Part shown: positions 33,635 to 43,985 of the stretch, piece by piece | Layout of the letters: each line of letters opens with the position of its first letter | Numbering within the stretch: position 1 is the stretch's first letter | Assembly (NCBI RefSeq): GCF_000208745.1 | Contig: NC_030854.1 | Span: 7,144,432 to 7,208,431 of the forward strand | DNA from: Theobroma cacao | Lineage: Eukaryota; Streptophyta; Magnoliopsida; Malvales; Malvaceae | Reading direction: 5' to 3' | Length of the DNA: 64,000 nucleotides | The notes under the pieces: model-generated | What the model was told of the DNA's origin: nothing | The model's input: the letters and a program-made list of their open reading frames with translations, nothing else | Databases searched by the model: none | Position numbers and translations under genes: made by a program

Positions 33635-33927
33635 TGGATGTTTAATTGTAAACGGTGATATTTATTATAGACCTTTTATGTTTGGCTTATTTAGTGATGT
33701 CATTTAGGGTTGACAAATGATAACCCTATTTTGAGAATAGTATATACTTTGTTTTTATGATTTATTTTTGAACAAATTATTAAGAAATTATGAATTTTAG
33801 AACTTAAAGTAAGAGAGGTGATAGATGGTCTAATGAACAGGTTAACATAGAGAAGCTTGCTTGGGTCTGGTGGGCTATGCCTATTGGGCCTATGCACCAA
33901 TCATGGCCTAAGTTTTGGGCTGTGACA

Positions 33928-35806
33928 CAAACTCTCAAAACCCTAAGTCTGAAACTGCCCAAAATCGATGGCCAAATCCATATTACCAGTGATATTTTAG
34001 AGAAGAAGAAAGGTAAATGACCCATGGAAGAGAGTCCACCATCTGAAATTCAAAAGAAGAGGAAGAAGGATGAGTCAGCTTCAGTGACTGAGAAAACTGG
34101 GAAGTAACAAAAAGAGAAAGAATAGAAATTAGAGAAAAAGAAGGAAAAAGGAAAATTCACCAAAAAAGGTAATCCTCCATCCTCGAAATTCATAAATAAG
34201 ATTCATAAGGATAGATTTAGGAAAATAGAGAATGTTCCCATCTCTTGTGGGAAATTAAAAAGGGTTTATCGGATTACTTTGAAGAAATTGAGTGTTTTTA
34301 AGAACAGAACTTTTAGTGCCAGCCTTGTGAAAGAATTCTATCCTAGTATTGCACTGGATGAAACTGAACTTGATGACCTTGAGGATTTTGTTGATGATGG
34401 TCTTAATGTGTTTCTAAATGGAAAGGAGTTTGTGGTCACTGCCACTCATCTGGGAAATCTACTCAAAATTGAGTGTAATAAAGGAGAGTATGAAATTCTT
34501 GAAGATTATGATCCCTCATCTCTGTGGGAAATAATCATAGGGAAAAAGGAAAGATACTCTCTAAAAGCTATGCAAGCTTTATCAAAAGTCCACACATTAG
34601 GATCTTGCACTATTTTATAACTTCAACAATTCATGGAAGAAGCGGTAGCTATAGCTACATAAGCCTTTAAGATATGTGGCTAATGGAGCATGCTTTTAAT
34701 GTTATTCCCCTCAATTTAGGAAGATTCATGATTGAGAGAATGAAAGGAATCTGTCAAGTTGACAAAGTTAATTTAGCTTATGGAAATATGATCACTTCTC
34801 TAGTAAAGCAAAAGGGAATTTGGAACAACAGATATGAGATGGATCAAGTTGAGAGCAGAGATTAGGTTATATGTCTGGGAAGTTTGCCAAAGATGGGGTA
34901 CAAGCTAGAAGGAAAAAAGTTTGTCAAGACCCCCAAAGATACTCTAAGGGATGAGCATGCCACCCCTACTCAAGCAAAGGCAACTCCCTCTCAGATTTCA
35001 AATTAAATGATTCTAAATTTACAGATGAGAATTGATGGGAAACTCACTGATCAGTCTGCAAGAATTCAAAAAATTGAAGATAAGTTGGCAAAGCTGAGAA
35101 ATTTGATGAAAAAAGAAGGAAAATCATTTTCTGGTTCTGCAACTGCAGATACTTTTGCAGCACCAAGTCCAGCACCAGCAGGACAAGCTGCTAAAACTCT
35201 TATTTTACAAGCTGAAGGTGATGAACCAAAATCTAGTCCAGCAAGAAAATCACCCACCTCTAAACCTAAAAATGAAGAAGAATCCAATGAAGGTACTAAA
35301 GTGATAGGATCTTTCAATGACAATTCTACACAACATGATGAGGCATAGATAAATAAACCATCTCTAACAAACTCTGAAGAAATTCTAATTAGGGATGTCT
35401 TTCATCAGAAGGTAAGGGAAAAACAAGTTGAAAAAGAAGCAGCAAAAAGCAGAACTCAGATGCCAACACCTGTAAAAGCTTCCCCTAAATTAGTCCACAC
35501 CACAAAAAGTGGACCTACTAATTAAGAAAGAGGGAAAGCAGAGGAGTCTACCTAAGATAAACCCAAACCTACTAGTAAATGCAGAAAGACTATGGCAACA
35601 AAAACTAAGTTCCCCAAGAAGATAATGTCCTCCAAATTAGCTGAAAAAGCCAAACCTTCATTTAAGTCTTCTATTCAGAATCCACTCCAAGTTTCAGACA
35701 AATCTTCCCCTGATTCCTCACCACAAAGATTCTTACCTGTGTCATCACCTAAACCCTTCAATGTCCACTTTGGAATGGATGAATCAACCCCCTCTGACTC
35801 TTCTTA
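33928..35806 (+). pseudogene. retroelement-associated ORF with plant transposon-protein-like domain, broken
   Basis: A plus-strand coding region is readable in pieces. It starts with a charged K/E-rich stretch (about 33990-34200), then the best open part (34279-34620): FYPSIALDETELDDLEDF, NGKEFVVTATHLGNLLKIE and so on. The T-x-x-x-L-x-x-L-L-x-I pattern and the following block (34674-34865: IPLNLGRFMIERMKGI, LAYGNMITSLVKQKGI) resemble the 'putative plant transposon protein' domain found next to plant retroelements. After that come a coiled-coil-like KIEDKLAKLRNLMKKE stretch (about 35060-35120) and two S/P/K-rich tails (35007-35348, 35592-35807). Four or more stops break it. It is followed at once by a purine tract and an LTR, so it sits where some copia elements carry an extra 3' ORF. 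The 5' end is cut by the LTR ending at 33927. Function is unknown. Confidence 0.5.
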
Positions 35807-35829
35807 GTTCTATCTCTATTTTGTTGATG

Positions 35830-35845
35830 AAAAAAAGAGGGAGAT
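35830..35845 (+). promoter_or_regulatory. purine tract before copia-style LTR
   Basis: AAAAAAAGAGGGAGATA follows a short TTTTGTTGATG block, the arrangement seen before the 3' LTR of SIRE-type copia elements. Confidence 0.55.
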
Positions 35846-37358
35846 AAGTTAGAGTATAAGTAATTTAGGGGTAATTTAAGTGTCTGACCAGGAACTTGAC
35901 TCTGATGATGTTGGGCTGTTTATGACAATATGTTATTTTAATTTCTTGTTTATGACAATGTGTTATTTTAATTGCTGATGGATTGTTAATGACATTTGAA
36001 TGCTAAGAACGTATTTCAGTTATGCTTTTGTGTTTAATGAATTGTTAATGATAGTTGATTTTCAAATGGATGGGGTTTATTGACAATATGCTGATGACAG
36101 CTATTTGCAATACTGATAATATTTTGTCATCTATTACTAATTGTTCTGTAAGCTTGTATGAAGGTACTTTGTTAAAATGTATGAATCTATGGCTGTTATT
36201 TTCTTTAAGAAATTGATGTCTACCTATACTACTTGAGTGTGCAAGATGAAAATGTATGTCAATGATAGATTAATCACTCAAAAGCAAATATCAAAACTCA
36301 TAAGCATAAAGAGCTACAATTGAGCGATAAACAAAAGCCTCTTAGTCGAATAACTAAGGGAGTTAGTCAACTAAAATTCAAAAATGAAGTTGGCTGGTCC
36401 AAAAACAGAAAAGACTTAGTTGACCAAAAAGCATGGTTAGTCGACTAAGTGCTCACTACTAGAAACTTCAATAAGAAAACAGGGAAGACTTAGTCGACTA
36501 AAAAGCATGGTTAGTCGACTAAGAGCTCATTGCCAGAAACTGGGATCAGAAGACAGAAACGACTTAATCGACTAAGAAGTATGTTAGTCAACTAAGAGCA
36601 TTCTGTTTGAAAATTTGAATTTGAATGCTAGAAGACAGATTAATGGCTAGAACTGACTCCAAACTATTTCCTAACTGTCAGAAACTATCAAACATCCATC
36701 AGAGTTGGTTTTTCAAGTATAAAAGGCATTTTCAATGGCTAAGAAGAAGATTAGATGTTTCCAAGATCAAAAAAAGCAAAAACTCTTTGCATACTTTTTG
36801 TAATTCACTCTAATCCTTGTAATAGAGTTAAGCACTTTATCTTGTACCATTCAAATCAGGTTAGTGATCATAGGTACTCCTTTATTTCTATTCTCCTTGA
36901 TTACTTAGAGTGTGGGAATCACTCTAAGTGGATTGATTAAGCTTGGGGTAGCATGATTGGGTGTATAGGTTCTAACTCAGCCTAGAAAAAGTTAGTTTTG
37001 GGTTTTGGTTGATCCCGATTAAAACCATTGTTAAAGGTTGTGGTTGAGCTTGTGAAAAGCCATTGTAAAAGCTTGGTGGAAGCTTCGGAATTCCACCATT
37101 TATAATGATTTGGTTTGGAAAATCCTTGGTTGAACAATCAAGGTAGTGGATGTAGGTCTTTGACTAAACCACTATAAGTCTTTGCGAATTGTCTGCTCTA
37201 TTTTATTTTTCATTTTCATTCTCTTTTAAATCATTCTTTCATCTTGCATCAAATTTCTCATCATTGACCTTCAATTTGCCTCCAATTAGAAATCAAGTTT
37301 AGTGAGAGCCAAAAAGTGCTATTCACCCCTCTTTTAGCACATTTATTTAGGACCAACA
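35846..37358 (+). mobile_element. copia-style LTR, about 1.5 kb
   Basis: The left boundary is set by the purine tract. The right end ...TAGGACCAACA at 37358, preceded by CTATTCACCCCTCTTTTAGC, matches the usual end of SIRE/Maximus-type LTRs. AAGCA (37359-37363) may be a target duplication copy. It contains a TTAGTCGACTAA palindrome cluster (36340-36596) and then a promoter-distal region rich in 'CCATTGT-AAAGG-TTGGT' sequence. It abuts a different copia gag from 37359 on, so it is the right end of an element inserted in that gag. Confidence 0.55.
36340..36596. repeat. cluster of TTAGTCGACTAA palindromes
   Basis: Perfect 12-bp palindromes lie at 36437-36448, 36490-36501 and 36511-36522. Near copies are at about 36341, 36363, 36417, 36564 and 36584. 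Copies come in pairs about 21 bases apart, separated by AAAAGCATGG-like spacers, with a pair-to-pair period of about 74 bases. Confidence 0.9.
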
Positions 37359-37843
37359 AAGCAATCAATGTTTTTAAGGACTTTAAGCAGAAACATGGGG
37401 AGCTTGTTAAAAATTACATGCTGAAAGTGATCTCTTATCTTAATGAGGCAGAACTACATGGTGTTGAGATAAATGCAGAAACACAAATATCAATGATCGT
37501 TCATAGCTTGAATTCATCATTTTCACAATTCAAATTGGATTATGAACTATACACTAGGGATTACACCCTAAGTGGGCTAATCAATGATCTACAAAAAATG
37601 GAAGAGGTTCTTAATTTGAAAAAGAGGCCTGAAGCACATTTAGTTTCCACTTCTAAGCCCAAACCTAAGGGCAAAAAGAAGAAAGTTGGATATAAAAAAG
37701 TACTAAAGGCTCAGTGGGAGCAAAGAAAAAAACTCATGAAGAAAAATAGTGCTTCAAAAGATAAGACTAAAGGAAAATGTTTCCGTTGTGGTGTGAAAGG
37801 ACATTGGAAGCAAAATTGCAAGGTTTACCTTGAAGAAATCTAA
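37359..37843 (+). pseudogene. copia gag, 5'-truncated
   Basis: The readable frame NVFKDFKQKHGELVKNYMLK to the stop at 37843 is a copia capsid (UBN2 type): IVHSLNSSFSQFKLDYEL is the signature segment, followed by a lysine-rich linker. A full zinc knuckle reads C-F-R-C-G-V-K-G-H-W-K-Q-N-C, CX2CX4HX4C, at about 37780-37821. The open frame extends upstream into the neighbouring LTR (from 37316), but those codons are not gag. The N-terminal third of gag is missing because the LTR at 35846-37358 abuts here. The gag has no internal stop, unlike the pol behind it. Confidence 0.8.
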
Positions 37844-37879
37844 AAAAGTGAACAAGGCAAGGGTTTTTTAAATATGTTA

Positions 37880-38135
37880 GAAGCCTGTTTAGTGGTTGAT
37901 TTTATGATACTTGGATAGTAGATTTTGAAGCCATTAACCACGTTTGTAATTCTTTATAGAGGTTTCAACAAAGAAGAAAACTGAGTAAAGGGCAGTTTTG
38001 GATAAGGATGGCAAATGGCACATTTGTTTCAGCATTAGCAATGGGAGCCATTATTCTTCAATTTCCTTACGGTTGTAGTTTAGTTTTAGAAAATGTTTTT
38101 TACATTCCAAATACTTATAGAAATTTGATTTCTGT
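37880..38135 (+). pseudogene. copia protease, broken
   Basis: D-T-W-I-V-D-F-E-A-I-N-H-V-C-N-S (about 37908-37955, across one stop) corresponds to the copia protease active site, with the catalytic D-S-G-A changed to D-F-E-A. MANGTFVSALAMGAIIL and VLENVFYIPNTYRNLIS match the following strands. Stops and a frameshift are present. With the active-site change it could not process Gag-Pol. Confidence 0.65.
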
Positions 38136-38279
38136 CTTTTGTTAAATAAAGTCTAAATATACATTTTATTTTAGTGAGACACTCATTATTTATTCGAATA
38201 AGTATTTTATTTGTTCTGGAATTGTAAGATATACTCTTTATTTCCTTGAGCCTACGACTTATTCTGCAAATGATATAGA

Positions 38280-39000
38280 AGCAATACGATTTAAAATTGA
38301 AAGAGTCAAAGAATCTAGCATTAATCAAAATTATCTTTGGCATTTGTGCTTAAGCCATATCAATCAAAATAGACTCAATAGGCTTATAAAGGATGGTACC
38401 CTACCAAACAAGGTTGAGGGTCCTTTGTTGATATATGAGTTTTGTATTGAAGCAAAAATGATTAAAGGGCCTTTAAAGGCAAAAAGTAACAGAATGTCAA
38501 ATGTTCTAGACTTGGTGCACACAGTTGTGTCTGGACCAATGAACATACAAGATAGAGAAGGTTTTGAATATTTCATAACTTTTATTGATGACTACTCAAG
38601 ACATGGCTTTGTGTATTTAATGCATAGAAAAAGTGAATCCTTTGAAAAGTCTCGAGAATTCAAAATCGAAGTTAAAAGGCAACTAGGCAAGCTATTGGAC
38701 AACTTCGATCAGATCGGGGTGGTGAGTATTTATTGGATGAATTTCAGCAATATCTCACTGACAATGGAATAATTTTCAGTTTGTTAGCTTTGAGAACTCC
38801 TCAACATAATGGCATAGTTGTAAGAAGAAATAGAACTATCATGGTTAGATCAATGATGTCCTATGCTAACCTTCCAATCTCATTTTGAAATATTGTATGC
38901 AAATTGCTGAGTACTTGCTCAATTTTGCTCCATCTAAGGCTATGCCTAAGACACCAAGGGAGCTGTGGATAGGGCGTAAATCATCTATACATCATCTGTG
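38280..39000 (+). pseudogene. copia integrase, broken
   Basis: LCLSHINQNRLNRLIKDGTL is the GAG-pre-integrase HHCC region (the second histidine is kept). VLDLVHTVVSGPMN is the first catalytic block, in which the usual aspartate after H-T is valine. FITFIDDYSRHGFVYLM and the KSFEKSREFKIEVKRQLGK-like helix follow. From about 38700 the frame shifts, and the remainder (EFQQYLTDNGI-like, about 38745-38775) is out of frame. Loss of the first catalytic residue plus frameshifts show the enzyme is dead. Confidence 0.75.
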
Positions 39001-39560
39001 AACTTGGAGTGTCTTGCACATATTTCAAAGTCTGAGACCACAAAAATTAAGCCAAAGACTGAGGTGTGCTTGTCTATAGGGTATTCATAGGGAACAAGAG
39101 GTTATTACTTCTATAGTCCTCAAGAAAAGAAAGTATTTGTTAGTGCAAATGCAACTTTCTTAAAGGAAGAGTTTGTGAGAAATCACAAACCTTGAAGTAA
39201 AATTGTCTTAGAAGAATTGTCTAATCCTTCAGATTTAAGAGTTAATTTTAAAGATTTCTTAACATAGTCTAATTCAAGAGTTGAAACAGAAACACAACCT
39301 GAACATCAAATAGTGGTGCCTCGACGTAGTGGTTGTGAGACAACCAAAGATGCATGGGTTTGGGAGAAAACATGACTGCACCCTTAGATGAACATAAATC
39401 TAACCCTATTACATATAGGGAATCTATTAATGATGTAGATGTTAAAGAATGGCATAAGGTAATGAAATCTGAGTTGGACACCATGGATTCTAACAAAGGC
39501 AGTACTTTGGTAGATCCACCTAAAGGGATAAAACCCATAAGATGCAAATGAATTTACAAG
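39001..39560 (+). pseudogene. copia integrase-RT linker
   Basis: Fragments such as GYSXGTRGYYFYSPQEKKVFVSANATFLKEEF (in pieces, about 39075-39175) match the copia integrase C-terminal region. NDVDVKEWHKVMKSELDTMDSN (about 39430-39495) is the conserved start of the copia RT. One TAG stop and a TGA break it. Confidence 0.65.
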
Positions 39561-40415
39561 AGAAAAAGAGGAAGTGATGGAGACCTTCAAGGCTAGAATA
39601 GTGGCCAAGGGTTTTACCCAAATAGGAGGTATTGATTATGAGGAAACCTTTTCTCTAGTTGCTATGCCTAAATCCATCAAGATCCTTTTATCCATAACTC
39701 CACATCTTGATTATGAGATATGGAAAATGGATGTCGAGATCGTTTTTTTAAATGGGGATCTTGAAAAGTGCATTTATATAGCTCAACTAGAAGGTTTCAT
39801 TAAAAAAGCCCACACGCATAAGGTTTGTGAATGGCATAGGTCCATTTAAGGACTTAAGCAAGCATCTAGATCTTGGAACAAAAGATTTGATACTACTATC
39901 AAATAATAAGGATTCCAACAAAATGTTGATGAACCTTGTGTTTATAAAAGGATACAAGATAAAAAGGTTACTTTCCTAGTCCTTTATATTGATGGCATTT
40001 TACTCATTGGTAATGATGCAGGAATATTATCAATAGCTAAAGGTTGGCTGAACTAATAATTCAATAGGAAGGATTTGGGCAAAGCTAGCTATGTTCTTGG
40101 GATTAAACTTATAAGGGATCATAAGAACAAGCAGATAACATTATCTCAAGTATCCTACATAGGCAAGATTTTGGCCAATTTTTCTATGCAGGATTCCAAG
40201 AAGGGCTTTATGCCCTCTAGATATGGACTCAAACTTTCTAAGTAGATGTCACCTAATACTCTTGAGGAAGTTGAAAATATGAGAAGGATTCCACATGCAT
40301 TGGTTATTGGAAGTCTCATGTATGCTATGCTGTGCACTAGGCCAGATATCTGCTGTGTAGTTGGATTGGTGAGTAGATCTTAGTCAAACCCAAGCATGGA
40401 GCATTGGACTGCAAT
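39561..40415 (+). pseudogene. copia reverse transcriptase, broken
   Basis: The RT core is read as RIVAKGFTQIGGIDYEETFS, then KMDVEIVFLNGDLEKCIYI (the usual A-F-L-N-G is V-F-L-N-G), then LKQASRSWNKRFD-like sequence. The catalytic box reads L-Y-I-D-G-I-L, where active copia elements have Y-V-D-D. Replacement of the second aspartate by glycine would abolish polymerase activity. Stops at 39847 and about 39907 and others are present. Confidence 0.8.
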
Positions 40416-40970
40416 GAAGTGTATTTTTAAATATCTTTGTAGAACGAAGAATTACATGCTTGTATATTCCGGAAGCGACTTTGTAGCAATAGTGTACACT
40501 GATTCAAATTTTCAGTCTAATGTTGATTCTAGGAAATCGACATCAAGATATGTTTTCACCATAGGAGAATGAGCCATAGTTTGAAAAAGTGTAAAGCAAT
40601 CTTGTATTGCAGACTCTACTATAGAGGTAGAGTATTTGCAACTTGTGAAGCAGAAAAAAAAGCTATATGGCTCTGTAAGTTCTTTATGGACCTTGAAATA
40701 ATTCTAAATGCAGACAAGCCCATTACACTCTATTGTGATAATAGTGGACCAATGGCTAACTCAAAAGAATCACGGAATCATATAGCAGCAAAATGCATTG
40801 AAAAGAAGTATCATCTCATTCAAGAGATCATACAACGTGGAGAAGTACTTGTGAAGAAAATTCCACCAGAGCAGAACCTCACCAATCCATTCACAAAGAC
40901 CCTAACACAAAAAAGTTTCAATGGTCACCTAAAAAGTCTTGGAATGAGGGATATGTCATACTTGCTTTAG
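40416..40970 (+). pseudogene. copia RNase H, broken
   Basis: YTDSNFQSNVDSRKSTSRYVFTIG is the first block, with the catalytic D-S. SCIADSTIEVEY (the second block, A-D-S-T-x-E-A-E-Y) is shifted in frame. The 40569-40970 frame carries LYCDNSGPMANSKE and KKYHLIQEIIQRGEV, and ends NPFTKTLTQKSFNGHLKSLG, the typical end of copia pol. The stop at 40968-40970 is followed at once by the polypurine tract. Confidence 0.8.
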
Positions 40971-40984
40971 GGCAAGTGGGAGAT
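40969..40984 (+). promoter_or_regulatory. copia polypurine tract
   Basis: AGGGCAAGTGGGAGAT lies directly before the LTR start TGTTAGGAATTTG, the usual copia arrangement. Confidence 0.85.
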
Positions 40985-41270
40985 TGTTAGGAATTTGAGA
41001 ATATGATGCGCTAGAAGATTGTTAAGAATTTGAGAATATAATGCCCTAGAAAGCAACTATATTCTCATTTTTAATTTTATTTAATTTATTTGTAATGAAA
41101 GTACATTTTGATAATAAGACGAAAAGTTTGTTTTAAATAAGCATTCATTATCTACTTATTAAGGTACCATGATTTTATTGAGATATTAAAATATATTTGT
41201 ATGAAGAGTCATACATAGCAAACATATATTTTAATTGAATATAAAAAATTATTCACAGCCATATAATAAA

Positions 41271-43985
41271 TGTGAGACATTGTCAAGCTCGATTAAAAGA
41301 TGGTATTGTACCGAGTGGTACAACTAAGTTAAATCGAGCCTTGAACTAGTTCAAATAGAAATTCTAAGAGAAATTTGAAATTTTTGAAACACACAGAATG
41401 GCTTAGAATAGTGATTCGAAATTCAAGGTCTAGTTTGGAGTCCATCAGGAAAATTGACCGATTAGGGACAAAACGGTCATTTTACCATTTGATGATAAAA
41501 TGGAGATTTTTAGCCAAGATTTGATCACATTTGACCAAGAATAATTATATGAAATATAATTATGATTATTGGAGTATAAAATGATGTTTAGCAGTGAAAA
41601 ATTATGATTCCAGGTATTTTTGGAGCACAAGGGTAAAATGATAATTTTACCACTAGAGGAGTAAACGAAAATTTTTATAAAACGATTTTTGCGCCATTTG
41701 GTTAATATTGATCAATATTAGTGTTATTTGAGGTTGAAAAGTAGAAATAATGTGATTCTAGTACATTTTGAAGTATAGGGGTAAAATCGTAATTTTTTAG
41801 CTCCGGGGGCAAAAAGGTAAATTTTTCACCCTAGCACTTGTCAAGACCAAGGGATTTTAATTGTGGTAGGATTGGATAAATACCAGAATATTTGTGGTGG
41901 AAAATTAAGAAGAAAAAGTCAAAAAGTTAAAAAATTGGGCCAATAAGCATGTGATGCGTGGCATGCTTGATTATTTTATTATTTTTTATAGAAATCAGCC
42001 CATTAAATCTCCAATTCTCTCATCATATTCTGCCTAGGCAACCAGCAACAAGAGCAAAGGAAGAACAAAGGGAAAAACAAGAAAACCTAGGTGAAAATTC
42101 AAAGAAAAAGTGAAGAAATCAAGGAAACAAGCTAGGTAAGTTAAAATTTCTTTAATTCTCCTTGATACCTAGCTTACCCATGCTTTTGTTCTTGATTTCC
42201 ATGGTTGAATATTGAGTTATCATGATGAATTCAATTCTGAAAAATGGGTATGGAAGAGGAATTGTTGTTGGAATAATTTGATTTTAGACTATGTTAGTGT
42301 TTAGGGATAGTTAAGCATGGTTATGAACAAAAACACAAAAGAAATATTCAATTTCTCTAGGGTTCNNNNNNNNNNNNNNNNNNNNNNNNNNNNNNNNNNN
42401 NNNNNNNNNNNNNNNNNNNNNNNNNNNNNNNNNNNNNNNNNNNNNNNNNNNNNNNNNNNNNNNNNNNNNNNNNNNNNNNNNNNNNNNNNNNNNNNNNNNN
42501 NNNNNNNNNNNNNNNNNNNNNNNNNNNNNNNNNNNNNNNNNNNNNNNNNNNNNNNNNNNNNNNNNNNNNNNNNNNNNNNNNNNNNNNNNNNNNNNNNNNN
42601 NNNNNNNNNNNNNNNNNNNNNNNNNNNNNNNNNNNNNNNNNNNNNNNNNNNNNNNNNNNNNNNNNNNNNNNNNNNNNNNNNNNNNNNNNNNNNNNNNNNN
42701 NNNNNNNNNNNNNNNNNNNNNNNNNNNNNNNNNNNNNNNNNNNNNNNNNNNNNNNNNNNNNNNNNNNNNNNNNNNNNNNNNNNNNNNNNNNNNNNNNNNN
42801 NNNNNNNNNNNNNNNNNNNNNNNNNNNNNNNNNNNNNNNNNNNNNNNNNNNNNNNNNNNNNNNNNNNNNNNNNNNNNNNNNNNNNNNNNNNNNNNNNNNN
42901 NNNNNNNNNNNNNNNNNNNNNNNNNNNNNNNNNNNNNNNNNNNNNNNNNNNNNNNNNNNNNNNNNNNNNNNNNNNNNNNNNNNNNNNNNNNNNNNNNNNN
43001 NNNNNNNNNNNNNNNNNNNNNNNNNNNNNNNNNNNNNNNNNNNNNNNNNNNNNNNNNNNNNNNNNNNNNNNNNNNNNNNNNNNNNNNNNNNNNNNNNNNN
43101 NNNNNNNNNNNNNNNNNNNNNNNNNNNNNNNNNNNNNNNNNNNNNNNNNNNNNNNNNNNNNNNNNNNNNNNNNNNNNNNNNNNNNNNNNNNNNNNNNNNN
43201 NNNNNNNNNNNNNNNNNNNNNNNNNNNNNNNNNNNCTATTGTTATTTTAGCAGGATGACTTGTTTTAAGGGAAAAAGGAGACTTTTTCCTTGATGTTCTG
43301 GTTCTCGCTGCAGCGAGAATGAAGTTTGCTACAACGAGAAACTTTCTGTCCATTTTGCTAACTTGAGGATTTTTGCCATATTTCCCATTTCTTTGGTACC
43401 ATAGTTGAGCATGGATTTTTGTAAAGTGATTTACTCATGTGGGGTTTACATGAGGGGTTTAAAGGAGCTTAAACAATTGCATGGTTTTGAGAAAATGAAT
43501 GCATCATGATTTTGATAAACATTCCTTATGGTATGCTTGTTCCCTTCTTGTTCACCCACTGAGTATTATACTCAAGTTTTATAAAAATTCATGTTTTCAG
43601 ATCAGGTGACTGTTGGACCCTAGATCAAGGAGTCCTCGTAGTGCATCTCCTGGGTATGTGTCTGGCATTCGATAGTAATCCCTTTTATTGTAAATGTCTC
43701 CACTGGAAGTCATGGGTCCTTTTGTATTGTGAATATAATCTAACAATGTGAATATGTGTATGCAATGTAAATTGCTAAATACATGATTGGTATAGTGCAT
43801 GTATATAATTATCGATAATTCCATTGTGTTTTGGCTATGTTCACACCCGGGAAAAGGTGTGTGTGTGTATGCATGATATGATAAATTTGTTAAGCAAAGG
43901 TAAATGTATAGGCTTGCTTGGGCTTAGTGAGCTATGCTCGTTGAGCTCATGCGCCGGTCATGGCCCGAAAAATTGAGTCGTGACA
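41271..43985 (+). mobile_element. solo LTR, plus strand, CTGCAG-palindrome family
   Basis: It runs TGTGAGACATTGTCAAG...TTGAGTCGTGACA, 2715 bp including 870 unknown bases. ATAAA is duplicated exactly at 41266-41270 and 43986-43990. The block TTCACCCACTGAGTATTATA (about 43552-43571) and the palindrome TTCTCGCTGCAGCGAGAA (43302-43319) place it with the LTR at 11660-14199 in opposite orientation. No internal region remains. Confidence 0.9.
42366..43235. other. assembly gap (870 N)
   Basis: The gap lies inside the solo LTR. Open frames drawn through it are artefacts. The relative at 11660-14199 suggests it hides more of the palindrome cluster. Confidence 0.95.

Larger units (their letters stand above)
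32011..33927 (+). mobile_element. plus-strand LTR remnant, 3' part
   Basis: The 3' end ...GGGCTGTGACA at 33927 is a typical terminus of this LTR group. TTTACTCACTGGGTTTATACTCACT (about 33440-33468, shown here only in part: ACTCACTGGGTTTATACTCA) matches the solo LTR at 11660-14199 in reverse. CTAAACCCTAGGAGAGAGAG (about 32210) and the donor-like AAAGGTATATAT (about 32320) are in plus orientation. The 5' start is missing or unreadable, so the LTR is probably truncated around 32.0 kb where minus-type sequence ends. A minisatellite lies at 32989-33205. Confidence 0.5.

Noticed and set aside
36340..36596. CRISPR-like array of short spaced repeats
   Set aside because: The repeats are 12-bp palindromes inside a plant retrotransposon LTR, with repeated (not unique) spacers and no cas genes.
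42301..43353. Long open frames on both strands across 42301-43353
   Set aside because: They consist almost wholly of unknown bases in the assembly gap.
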